Below are positions 36,018 to 44,418 of a stretch of 64,000 bases of DNA, one piece after another. The notes below the pieces were generated by a model, which did not search any database, was not told the DNA's origin, and saw only the letters and a list, made by a program, of their open reading frames with translations. The stretch is from Pedobacter endophyticus. Its GTDB lineage: Bacteria; Bacteroidota; Bacteroidia; Sphingobacteriales; Sphingobacteriaceae. The position numbers and the translations under genes were made by a program. Every line of letters starts with the position of its first letter. Position 1 is the stretch's first letter. Where the stretch lies: NCBI RefSeq assembly GCF_015679185.1, contig NZ_CP064939.1, forward strand, positions 4,216,001 to 4,280,000. The letters are read 5' to 3'.

Positions 36018-36432
36018 CGGTTACTATAATGCATTACCAGCCCTAACGACAAGGGCTAGCCATCTTACACTATTTTATTCAAGTTTTACTTGCTTAGATA
36101 GCGGCTATCACAACCGTTAAAAATATTTAAACTTGGAATACGGTCTAATAAAAAACAAATACTGTTTCCATGCTTGCGGCCCCTATTATGCAAAGCAGTT
36201 ACGGGCATTTGGATTGAGAGATAGAAAAATACGAAACTTCCGGATTAACAAAACATGTTGAAAGGTAGAAAGAGTTTGAATAACAGAATAGAAAAGGTAT
36301 TATGGATTTCATTTGGAATTAGTATCCTAAAAACTAATCTAACATAAAATTGTAAGTAGTGGGGAGCGCGGCAGATATCGCGACAGCAGCTGAGGTACCG
36401 CTAAGTTAAGGGTATAAAAGAAAGAGCAAAAA
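36018..36432. other. Gap with a decayed plus-strand coding remnant
   Basis: 36160-36259 is similar to 38284-38382 (finding below), and reads YCFHACGPYYAKQ before frame loss. Nothing else in this gap is recognisable. Confidence 0.45.
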
Positions 36433-36454
36433 ATGGCCGATTTTTATCGGCCAT
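36433..36454 (-). terminator. Terminator of MACPF gene A
   Basis: ATGGCCGA (36433-36440) pairs with TCGGCCAT (36447-36454) around a 6-base loop. On the minus strand a run of six T follows. It lies about 100 bases after the stop at 36552. Confidence 0.8.
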
Positions 36455-36551
36455 TGATCGTATTAGTGAGTATTACCACACCAAACAGGGCATTTTTTAA
36501 TTTGGTGGTTTTTTATGTGATCTGTGTATAACACAACAATAATAAAAAGAC

Positions 36552-38036
36552 CTAATTAATTGAATATGCATAAAAGGCAATTCCCGTTCTTAACCATCCT
36601 GAATAACCCCTTACCGCATTTATATCAGAAGAATACAAATTGCATTGGTTTCTTTCGTTATAAAACTCATATATAGGAACTGTGCCAACAACATTACTTT
36701 GTGAATATGCATAGAAAGCTACAATTGGTGAGCTCCAGCCTGGCCAGTTAGGCTGAATTAAATTTGGATTAGATGAATAAATCATTCTAGTTTGCTGATG
36801 ATGTCTATATTGATAAATAGGAATCGATCCATTTTTAGCCGAACTAAACCCATAAAAAGCAGGCCTTTGATAAGCCCAGCCTGACCAAGACGGGTCTATT
36901 GCATTATCACTTAAGCTATATAGATAATCTTGGTTTGTATGATGGTAATATTGATGAATCGGAACTTCACCCAGCTCTTTTATTTGCCTGTCTGCAATAT
37001 ATTTTTCAACGGCATCTTTAACCTGCTGTTTTTTACCTGGATCACTTATAAAATCATAAATAGGAACTGACCTGTTAATATTTGTCAACGTTGCGTTGTT
37101 GACATTAATACTTTGCTGCCAACTAACAAGATTTATTGAAACACTTGTGTTTCCATCTTTATCTCCTGTAAAACTTGTTCCTGAATTTGTGCCACCAAAG
37201 AAAGTTCCCTTGAACAATTTTTCCGTTGTCTCATTTGAAATTGTTGTTTTTTCTTCTTTGCTTAGATCAGCGCTCAAATCAACACTGAATATTTTCTCAA
37301 TTCCGATTGAGAAGCCTGCTTTTATCGCATCTTTTTTCGCCTGAAGGGTAGTTTCTTTAACCACTGAGCCTTTATAGTCGTATCTTAAACGCCCTCCGAT
37401 GTCAATCCCTAATAAAACATGAGTTCCGTATCGTTCAACTAATGCTTCTGCACTATAATTAGATAAATTGGCGATAAATAATGGCGTTAAATAGTTTTTC
37501 AATAAATCAACAGTAACATCGCCGGTAAAATTTATAGTTTTTATCCTAAACCAAGATTCATAAGTTGCATATGAGTGCCTACTATTGTAAGTGTAAGTAT
37601 TCTGATCATCGTTGGTCAATGAAAAATTAGATGTACCGTAGAGCTTGCCCCCTTTATCATCCCCCGCAGTTTGTTTAAGTCCAAAATTTCTTTTAATGTT
37701 TACGTCTTTTACGTAATCGTAAGCAGTGGCGCCTAAATAAACATTATGATCACCTTTTGTATCAGTTGGCGTAACAATTCTGCCAGGGTAATCCTTGTTG
37801 AAATTATCGATATCGATAATCGACACATCAGAAGCGCTATTTCTATCAAATAGCTCACCAGTTATATCATAACCATGGCCTAATAAATCCCACTTTCCAT
37901 CGCCAGCAATAGCTAAACCGTTATGCTTACCACTCAACCCCTTCTTCTCAATCGTTTCACCCTTTTTACAATTGCTTAATAATGCCGTAAAGGCACATAT
38001 CAAGCAGATCAATTTAATTTTGTAATTCTTTTTCAT
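36552..38036 (-). CDS. MACPF-domain lipoprotein A with C-terminal DUF5648-like lectin repeats
   Basis: 494 residues. A lipoprotein signal peptide ends LLSNC (Cys23). The MACPF domain (about 60-340) carries the signature ERYGTHVLLGIDIGGRL near residues 201-217. After a helical linker, residues about 358-494 hold three repeats of the type VPI(H/Y)xxYxxxxxxxxYS...GW...AFY(G/A)(F/Y)S, resembling DUF5648. MACPF proteins form membrane pores; some in Bacteroidales (BSAP type) kill related strains. That role is inference here. A paralogue with a different C-terminus is at 38618-40134; both share their upstream DNA and signal peptide. Confidence 0.85.
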   Translation of the reverse strand: MKKNYKIKLICLICAFTALLSNCKKGETIEKKGLSGKHNGLAIAGDGKWDLLGHGYDITGELFDRNSASDVSIIDIDNFNKDYPGRIVTPTDTKGDHNVYLGATAYDYVKDVNIKRNFGLKQTAGDDKGGKLYGTSNFSLTNDDQNTYTYNSRHSYATYESWFRIKTINFTGDVTVDLLKNYLTPLFIANLSNYSAEALVERYGTHVLLGIDIGGRLRYDYKGSVVKETTLQAKKDAIKAGFSIGIEKIFSVDLSADLSKEEKTTISNETTEKLFKGTFFGGTNSGTSFTGDKDGNTSVSINLVSWQQSINVNNATLTNINRSVPIYDFISDPGKKQQVKDAVEKYIADRQIKELGEVPIHQYYHHTNQDYLYSLSDNAIDPSWSGWAYQRPAFYGFSSAKNGSIPIYQYRHHQQTRMIYSSNPNLIQPNWPGWSSPIVAFYAYSQSNVVGTVPIYEFYNERNQCNLYSSDINAVRGYSGWLRTGIAFYAYSIN

Positions 38037-38180
38037 TGTTTAATTTTTCACAAACAGACAACAAAAAAATTACGAACATGTAAACCTATGGCTATCATAA
38101 TAAACAAATAAGTTTTACTAAGCCGTATAATGAACAATATCGAAATTAGTAAAGAAGATTCTTGCTGTGCTTATGGCTTT
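37921..38180 (-). repeat. Duplicated leader block, copy A
   Basis: About 260 bases spanning the 5' flank and the first 39 codons of MACPF gene A. They match 40019-40278 upstream of gene B with only about four mismatches, while the rest of the genes has diverged. Confidence 0.9.
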
Positions 38181-38265
38181 AGCCTCACCCTAGTTTCAAA
38201 AGCACCCGAGTGCATGTTGATTATTGCTTGGGGCGTTCGATTAGGTTGCAAAATGATAGGTTTGA
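38171..38265 (-). pseudogene. Remnant of S41 peptidase C-terminus
   Basis: Read on the minus strand it gives KPIILQPNRTPQ...GAFETRVRLKP and a stop, matching the last 31 residues of the intact S41 gene (40269-41558), KPIILQSARTLS...GAFENRLRLKP. The rest of the gene is absent. It marks the edge of the tandem duplication that made the two MACPF genes. Confidence 0.85.
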
Positions 38266-38283
38266 AATAATAATAGAAATGTC

Positions 38284-38382
38284 TACTGCCTTCATGCATA
38301 CGGACCATATTATGCGAAACAATACGGCCACTTAGATCGAGAAATAGAAAAGTGTAAAGGCTCCAGAATGACTGAACATGTT
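38284..38382 (+). pseudogene. Decayed plus-strand coding remnant, copy 2
   Basis: Translates as HAYGPYYAKQYGHLDREIEK followed by CKGSRMTEHVYGF and resembles 36160-36259. No start or full frame exists. The parent family was not recognised. Confidence 0.5.
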
Positions 38383-38433
38383 TACGGATTTAAAATTTTG
38401 AAGGCTGACATGTCACAGTTTCCAATTTCCATA

Positions 38434-38461
38434 AAAAAGGCCCACAAGTTGATGCCTTTTT
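38434..38461 (+). terminator. Terminator-like hairpin
   Basis: AAAAAGGC and GCCTTTTT arms with a 12-base loop, directly after the decayed plus-strand remnant. Confidence 0.55.
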
Positions 38462-38577
38462 AATCAAAATCCACAAACTGAATCAATTATTCAATTCATA
38501 TTAACAGCGTTTGGGAAGTTGATGATTTAGCCTTTTAGGGGACGAGCTTGCTGTCATATTTTTAGTGATAAAAAACG

Positions 38578-38611
38578 AAAAAGAGCCGCAATTGCTATTG
38601 AGGCTCTTTTT
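38578..38611. terminator. Bidirectional-looking terminator of MACPF gene B
   Basis: AAAAAGAGCC (38578-38587) pairs perfectly with GGCTCTTTTT (38602-38611). It lies 7 bases beyond the stop of the ricin-lectin tail at 38618, which suggests that the tail was once, or still is, the natural gene end. Confidence 0.85.
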
Positions 38612-38617
38612 ACACTT

Positions 38618-39060
38618 TTAAAGTTCTTGAAGTAGTTCAAATTTCCATTTTTGCTCATTTCCACCATACCAAGACCACTGGCAGGCATTTGTTCCATTTT
38701 TATATAATGAAGCAGAATTGTTGTAATTAGGAATGGTTAAAACTTGTTTACTTTTTTCATTGATTATTTTATAGGTATTATCTCCTATTTTTTCAAGATT
38801 CCATTTTTGTTCGCTTCCATCGTACCATGGCCACTGGCACGCATTGGTGCCATTTTTATATGATGAACCTGAATAATTGGGGATAGTTAACACCTGATTG
38901 CTTTTTAGGTTTGTCATTTTGTAAGTACCATCTCCTATTTTTTGGACAGACCATTTTTGCTCGCTCCCATCATACCAAGGCCACTGGCAAGCATCTGTTC
39001 CGTTTTTATAAGATGATCCTTTGTAATTAGGGATGGTTAAGGCTTGACTGCTAGTTATTT
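38618..39060 (-). pseudogene. Ricin-type (beta-trefoil) lectin tail cut off from MACPF gene B
   Basis: A minus-strand frame encoding three repeats of QALTIPNY / QVLTIPNY ... NACQWPWYDGSEQKW, the QxW pattern of ricin-type beta-trefoil lectins. It runs to the stop at 38618. It is one frame off from the MACPF part, whose frame stops at 39055. Adding one T to the sequence AAATAACT at the junction restores GIYKITKLTSSQALT, which aligns with the repeat start GTYKMTNLKSNQVLT. A shorter product could start at the ATG at 38917. Confidence 0.82.
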
Positions 39061-40134
39061 AGTTATTTTATAGATACCATATTTAAGCCCGTCAGCTACA
39101 AGCTTAGCCTGCCCATCACTAATATATTTTTCAGCCACATTTTTAATTTGTTCCTTTTTTACTGGATCGGAGATTAGCTCCCATATAGGCATTAAGCCAT
39201 CGGGAGCAATATCAATTAGCACTGAATTTTCTAGCGTGCAGCTACTTTGCCATGCTGAGATATTAACTGTTGGCGTTGGATTTGGATTCGAAGCGTTGCC
39301 TATAGCAATATCGCCAATCAAGCTTTTAGTTGGATCGCCTCCTATAGTTGCATAATGTAAAGTTTGGTTAAAATTTTCTTCAACATCATGAGTGTCATAA
39401 GTGTATCCTACATTCAGATTAAAGATCTTTTTTACATTAAGGTCTATACCTGCCGAACTTGCTTTGGTTTTATCGGATTTAGTAGTTTGTGATTGATAAG
39501 TAACATCTAATTTACCACCCAATATAATCTCGGCTAAAACATGTGTACCATATCTGTTAACGATAGCTTCAGGTGTCTGAGTATTAACATAAGATATAAA
39601 TTCTGGATCTAGATAGGATTGTAGTACATCATTCACTGTGTTTAATTTGAGTCTTTTTTGCTGTACTTTTAAATAGTAGTTACTATAAATATATTTAGCT
39701 GAAAAAACATCATTGTTACTATAGTTTGCAGTGATGGTTGCTTTGAACAGCGATGCTCCCAGAAACTGATAGCCAAATGTAGTGCTTAGACGGGCCGTTA
39801 TCTTTTTTAAATAGGATACGGCATCACTGCCGGCAGTTAAGTAACCTTTGGTTTCAGTTGATAGATCATATACCACTCTTGTGGGATAATCTGTTTGTAA
39901 CCGATCGACATCGATGACAGGCCTTGTAGCTGCACTTGCATTCCCAAATTCTCCAAGCACATTATAGCCATAACCTAATAAATCATTTTTCCCATCTCTG
40001 CCATAGCCTGCAACTGCATTATGCTTACCACTCAACCCCTTCTCTTCAATCGTTTCACCCTTTTTACAATTGCTTAATAATGCCGTAAAGGCACATAACA
40101 AGCAGATCAATTTAATTTTGTAATTCTTTTTCAT
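39055..40134 (-). CDS. MACPF-domain lipoprotein B (open part)
   Basis: 359 residues as it stands. The lipoprotein signal LLSNC (Cys23) and first 39 residues are almost the same as protein A. The MACPF signature is VNRYGTHVLAEIILGGKL near residues 192-209. Beyond about residue 40 identity to A is low, though the fold is shared. The frame ends at a TAA created where one base seems lost, before a ricin-type lectin tail (38618-39060). It is probably periplasmic or surface-anchored; the target is unknown. Confidence 0.83.
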   Translation of the reverse strand: MKKNYKIKLICLLCAFTALLSNCKKGETIEEKGLSGKHNAVAGYGRDGKNDLLGYGYNVLGEFGNASAATRPVIDVDRLQTDYPTRVVYDLSTETKGYLTAGSDAVSYLKKITARLSTTFGYQFLGASLFKATITANYSNNDVFSAKYIYSNYYLKVQQKRLKLNTVNDVLQSYLDPEFISYVNTQTPEAIVNRYGTHVLAEIILGGKLDVTYQSQTTKSDKTKASSAGIDLNVKKIFNLNVGYTYDTHDVEENFNQTLHYATIGGDPTKSLIGDIAIGNASNPNPTPTVNISAWQSSCTLENSVLIDIAPDGLMPIWELISDPVKKEQIKNVAEKYISDGQAKLVADGLKYGIYKITK

Positions 40135-40278
40135 TGTTTAATTTTTCACAAACAGACAACAAAAAAATTACGAACATGTAAACCTATGGCTATCATAATA
40201 AACAAATAAGTTTTACTAAGCCGTATAATGAATAATATCGAAATTAGTAAAGAAGATTCTTGCTGTGCTTATGGCTTG
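40019..40278 (-). repeat. Duplicated leader block, copy B
   Basis: Partner of 37921-38180. It covers the first 39 codons of MACPF gene B, its upstream flank, and the last few codons of the S41 gene. Confidence 0.9.
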
Positions 40279-41558
40279 AGCCTCAGCCTATTCTCAAAAG
40301 CGCCCCACTGAATGTTAGCTTTTGCTGAGAGGGTGCGAGCAGATTGCAAAATGATAGGTTTGCTTGGGACAGAAGTTTTCTTAGTTGAAGGTTTTCCATT
40401 ATTTACTATCGCAGCGATTGCAGTTTTTAACCCAGGTTCATTAACATCCCCAAATGGGGCATCATTGGCTAAACTAACCGGTATATCAACCTCCATTCCA
40501 TTAAAATATTCAGACCAACCTTGTGCATTTTTTAGGAAGAAACTACTTAAATAAACAGCATATTGATCGATATTTATCGCAAAGAAGCCAACAGGCTTTC
40601 CATATGTGCTTTCCCCAACCAGTTTAACATTTATATAAGGTTTAAGGCAACTGATAAGCAGTTCGCTTGCCGATGCTGTACGACCAGATACAATGATGTA
40701 AACAGCCTCAACGGTTTCGAGCGTGCCTTTTTTATCAAATCGATAGGTATTGCCCGCCTCCGTATAATCTACATCGGCCATGGTTGCATTCCGGCCTTTA
40801 TAAATCACAGGCTTTCCATATTCATCTAAGTAAGGTTGGTGCTTTAAAATGGAGGCTTTCCCCGTTTGCAGGGTCGAATTAAATTGCTCCGAATACATTA
40901 CCTTTCCATTTAGCGTGCTAGGTGCAATTAAATTAACTACGTATTCGGCAGTTTCTACATATCCGCCCCTATTGTTGCGTAAGTCTATAATCAAGTATTT
41001 CGGCTTTTCTATAGAGAATCTAGCAAAAATATCATCAAGTTTAGCTTTACTATCAATCAATTTAGGAAACCCAGTCAAAGCCACATAAGCGATTTTTTTT
41101 CCGCCAGATTCAATAACACTGTTGCTGGATATTAGTTCGCCAGTTGCTGGGCCAGCCTGAGAAGTGCCGGCGCTTATGCTACCAGCTTGCAAATAAGAGT
41201 ATTTGGGGGAACCATTAATCGATTTTTCGTAGGGCACTCCTGTCGACAGATTTATTTTTAATTGTGAAATGTCAAAAAGCTCCTTTTTAAATGCGATAAT
41301 CTCTGGCGCTATGTGAACGTACTTTTCTCTAGGCAAAAAGCTTTTATATGCTGGTAGTACTTCATTCCATAAATAAATCTGTTTCGCATAGAGAAATATC
41401 GAATCGATGGTAAGCTCAGTTCTCGTTCCTGTGGTTGGAGAAACAGTCTCTTCGACATTAGCACCTATATTATTCTCTTTCTTACAGCTTAAAACGCATG
41501 GAGACCAGAGTAAAATAGACACCAAGATAGGCAAACTGTAATTAGAGGTATTTAACAT
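40269..41558 (-). CDS. S41 family peptidase, lipoprotein
   Basis: 429 residues. A signal with VLSCKKEN (lipobox Cys near residue 25) is followed by an N-terminal helical region and the S41 core: YLIIDLRNNRGGYVETAEYV near residue 187, then VSGRTASASELLISCL with the catalytic Ser near 288-303, and GESTYGKPVGF with the probable catalytic Lys. The PDZ domain usual in this family appears shortened or missing: only about 40 residues lie between the helical part and the core. It lies 134 bases upstream of MACPF gene B on the same strand and may be cotranscribed with it. Confidence 0.87.
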   Translation of the reverse strand: MLNTSNYSLPILVSILLWSPCVLSCKKENNIGANVEETVSPTTGTRTELTIDSIFLYAKQIYLWNEVLPAYKSFLPREKYVHIAPEIIAFKKELFDISQLKINLSTGVPYEKSINGSPKYSYLQAGSISAGTSQAGPATGELISSNSVIESGGKKIAYVALTGFPKLIDSKAKLDDIFARFSIEKPKYLIIDLRNNRGGYVETAEYVVNLIAPSTLNGKVMYSEQFNSTLQTGKASILKHQPYLDEYGKPVIYKGRNATMADVDYTEAGNTYRFDKKGTLETVEAVYIIVSGRTASASELLISCLKPYINVKLVGESTYGKPVGFFAINIDQYAVYLSSFFLKNAQGWSEYFNGMEVDIPVSLANDAPFGDVNEPGLKTAIAAIVNNGKPSTKKTSVPSKPIILQSARTLSAKANIQWGAFENRLRLKP

Positions 41559-41676
41559 ATAATAGACTTGGCGAATAAATACAAATCAGTGTGAAAGCTG
41601 TTATGTTTGAACGGTTTTTACCAAAGAGACAAATTAAAAATATTAAATTTGATAATCCCTAATTATCATTATTTAC

Positions 41677-41706
41677 TGATTTATCATATATATATGTAAT
41701 AAATCA
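41677..41706. promoter_or_regulatory. Inverted repeat, candidate operator of the XRE regulator
   Basis: TGATTTAT (41677-41684) and ATAAATCA (41699-41706) are perfect inverted half-sites around an alternating AT centre. It lies 22 bases before the XRE start, in the spacer shared with the divergent S41 gene. Confidence 0.5.
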
Positions 41707-41728
41707 AATTTATTTTAACCGCTCGAAA

Positions 41729-41944
41729 ATGTTAGATATAGGGATTACTTTAAGAAAATACAGGAACAAGTACGGATACACACAACAATTTGTCGCCGAT
41801 TGCATTGGCATTAGTCGTGTTAGTTATCGAAAATGGGAAGATAACGATGTAGAATTCACGGTTAAGCAACTCCAAAAGATTGCTGAGTTTTACAACATCG
41901 TTATTGATCAGATCATTAAGGAAAGCTTAATAAACGATCCTTAG
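41729..41944 (+). CDS. XRE-family HTH transcriptional regulator
   Basis: 71 residues, a stand-alone HTH_3 domain. LRKYRNKYGYTQQFVADCIG near residues 8-27 and ISRVSYRKWEDND near 28-40 form the helix-turn-helix, then VKQLQKIAEFYNI. It is divergent from the S41-MACPF genes. A palindrome just upstream could be its operator, so control of the MACPF locus is a testable inference. Confidence 0.85.
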   Translation: MLDIGITLRKYRNKYGYTQQFVADCIGISRVSYRKWEDNDVEFTVKQLQKIAEFYNIVIDQIIKESLINDP

Positions 41945-42114
41945 AAATGTTACGATGTCAAAAGATCTTTGAAAAGACCCAGATTTTCCAAGATTCTTTT
42001 CAAAAGCCATGCGCTTTTTATGGTCATAAATTACTTGCGGCATTTCAAGTTCCAATTCAATATCATTCATCTTATTTTCTTATCTTCGGCGCAACATATA
42101 AGCTTAAGAACAGA

Positions 42115-43425
42115 ATGAAAATAGCCGTTATTGGAACCGGATATGTAGGTTTGGTTACAGGAACCTGCTTAGCAGAGACAGGAAACGACGTGATATGTGT
42201 TGATATTAATGAAACCAAGGTTAAGAAGATGCAGAACGGCGAAGTGCCGATCTACGAACCTGGCCTCGACCAGCTTTTCCACAGAAACATAGCGCAGGGC
42301 AGGCTAACCTTTACCACAAACCTTGCTGATGCCGTTAAAGAAGCCCAAATTATTTTTATGGCCCTGCCAACACCTCCCGGCGGCGATGGCGCCGCAGATC
42401 TTTCCTACATTTTGGGTGCCGCAAAAGATATTTCGAAGTTAATTACCGAATATAAGATCATTGTTAACAAATCTACCGTTCCGGTTGGAACCGCTGACAA
42501 GGTGAAAGCAGTTTTTACTGAAAATACAAATATCGAGGTAGATGTAGTTTCCAACCCCGAATTTTTACGCGAGGGTGTTGCGGTTGATGATTTTATGAAA
42601 CCCGATCGGGTGGTTTTGGGTACACGAAGCGAGAAAGCCAAAAAACTAATGGCCGAGCTTTACGGCCCCTACGTTCGTCAGGGCAACCCAATTCTTTTTA
42701 TGGATGAGCGTTCCTCTGAGCTTACCAAGTATGCCGCAAACTCCTTTTTGGCAACGAAAATTACTTTTATGAACGAGGTAGCCAACCTTTGCGAACTGGT
42801 TGGAGCAGATGTTGATGCCGTAAGGAAAGGCATTGGATCAGATGAGCGCATCGGAAAAAGGTTCCTTTTTCCCGGCGTTGGTTACGGAGGTTCGTGCTTT
42901 CCGAAAGACGTTCAGGCACTCGTTAAATCATCCGATGATTATCAATACGACTTTCAGATTCTTAAATCGGTGATGGAGGTTAACGAAAAACAAAAGACGA
43001 TTTTGGTGGATAAGGTGCTGAAATACTACAAAGGAGAAGTTAAAGGTAAGCACTTTGCGCTTTGGGGATTGGCATTTAAGCCCGAAACCGACGATATCCG
43101 CGAGGCACCTGCGCTGTATATTATTGATGCCCTTGTAAAACAAGGTGCAACAATCACCGTTTTTGACCCAGAGGCGATGGAAAACGTAAAGAGCGTTATT
43201 GGCAATCAGGTTAGTTATGCAAGTAACCAGTACGAAGCACTCGAAAATGCAGACGCACTTTTGATCGCTACCGAATGGTCAGTATTTCGTAACCCCGATT
43301 TCGAAAAGATAGATGGAATATTGAAGAACAAGGTAGTATTCGACGGCCGTAATTTATACGACCTGCAAAAGATGATCGATCTGGGTTATTACTACAATAG
43401 TATTGGCAGGAAATTAATTGGTTAA
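42115..43425 (+). CDS. ugd: UDP-glucose 6-dehydrogenase
   Basis: 436 residues from the ATG at 42115; upstream in-frame codons to 41947 show no homology. The NAD fold is MKIAVIGTGYVGLVTGTCLA. NPEFLREGVAVDDF, KYAANSFLATKITFMNEV and the catalytic Cys in GVGYGGSCFPKD (near residue 263) are all present, and LAFKPETDDIREAPA ends the core. It oxidises UDP-glucose to UDP-glucuronate. The next gene uses that product. Confidence 0.95.
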   Translation: MKIAVIGTGYVGLVTGTCLAETGNDVICVDINETKVKKMQNGEVPIYEPGLDQLFHRNIAQGRLTFTTNLADAVKEAQIIFMALPTPPGGDGAADLSYILGAAKDISKLITEYKIIVNKSTVPVGTADKVKAVFTENTNIEVDVVSNPEFLREGVAVDDFMKPDRVVLGTRSEKAKKLMAELYGPYVRQGNPILFMDERSSELTKYAANSFLATKITFMNEVANLCELVGADVDAVRKGIGSDERIGKRFLFPGVGYGGSCFPKDVQALVKSSDDYQYDFQILKSVMEVNEKQKTILVDKVLKYYKGEVKGKHFALWGLAFKPETDDIREAPALYIIDALVKQGATITVFDPEAMENVKSVIGNQVSYASNQYEALENADALLIATEWSVFRNPDFEKIDGILKNKVVFDGRNLYDLQKMIDLGYYYNSIGRKLIG

Positions 43426-43426
43426 A

Positions 43427-44416
43427 ATGGAGCGGAAAAGGATTTTAATAACAGGAGCGGCAGGCTTTTTAGGTTCGCATTTATGCGATCGCTTTATTAA
43501 GGAAGATTATTATGTAATTGGAATGGATAATCTCATTACAGGCGATCTGGCCAACATTGAACACCTTTTCAAGCTGGAGAACTTCGAGTTTTATAACCAT
43601 GATGTTTCCAAATTCGTTCACATTCCCGGCAAATTGGATTATATTTTGCATTTTGCCTCGCCCGCCAGCCCCATTGATTACCTTAAAATTCCCATCCAAA
43701 CCTTAAAGGTAGGTTCTTTGGGTACCCATAATCTGTTGGGCCTGGCCAGGAACAAAAAGGCACGGATGCTTATTGCTTCAACATCTGAGGTTTATGGCGA
43801 CCCGAATGTAAACCCACAACCAGAGGAATATTGGGGAAATGTGAATCCTGTCGGGCCTCGTGGCGTGTACGATGAGGCCAAGCGCTTTCAGGAGGCGATT
43901 ACGATGGCTTACCACACTTTTCATGGTGTGGAAACAAGGATCGTTAGAATCTTTAATACCTATGGACCGAGGATGCGTCTGAACGACGGTCGCGTTTTGC
44001 CAGCGTTTATCGGGCAGGCCTTGCGTGGCGAGGATTTGACTGTTTTTGGCGACGGTAGCCAGACACGATCGTTCTGCTATGTTGACGACTTGATCGAAGG
44101 AATTTACCGCTTGTTGATGAGCGATTATGCACAGCCCGTAAACATCGGCAACCCCGATGAGATTACCATACAACAGTTTTGCGAAGAGATTATCAAGCTT
44201 ACCGGAACCTCACAAAAAATCGTTTACAAAGATCTTCCACAGGATGATCCCAAACAACGCCGCCCAGACATTACCAAGGCAAAATCGATGTTGGGGTGGG
44301 AGCCAAAGGTTGGCCGTGCTGAGGGATTAAAAATTACCTACGAATATTTTAAATCGTTGCCTACCGAGGCGCTGAAAAAAATTGAACATAAGGATTTCAC
44401 CACATTTAACCGTTAA
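43427..44416 (+). CDS. uxs: UDP-glucuronate decarboxylase (UDP-xylose synthase)
   Basis: 329 residues from the ATG at 43427. Extended SDR: RILITGAAGFLGSHLCDRF, ASTSEVYGDP, and the catalytic YDEAKR in GPRGVYDEAKRFQEA. RIFNTYGPRM and FCYVDDLIEG match Uxs/ArnA-type decarboxylases. It forms UDP-xylose from UDP-glucuronate. It begins right after ugd and is followed by galE, one sugar-nucleotide operon. Confidence 0.92.
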   Translation: MERKRILITGAAGFLGSHLCDRFIKEDYYVIGMDNLITGDLANIEHLFKLENFEFYNHDVSKFVHIPGKLDYILHFASPASPIDYLKIPIQTLKVGSLGTHNLLGLARNKKARMLIASTSEVYGDPNVNPQPEEYWGNVNPVGPRGVYDEAKRFQEAITMAYHTFHGVETRIVRIFNTYGPRMRLNDGRVLPAFIGQALRGEDLTVFGDGSQTRSFCYVDDLIEGIYRLLMSDYAQPVNIGNPDEITIQQFCEEIIKLTGTSQKIVYKDLPQDDPKQRRPDITKAKSMLGWEPKVGRAEGLKITYEYFKSLPTEALKKIEHKDFTTFNR

Positions 44417-44418
44417 AA

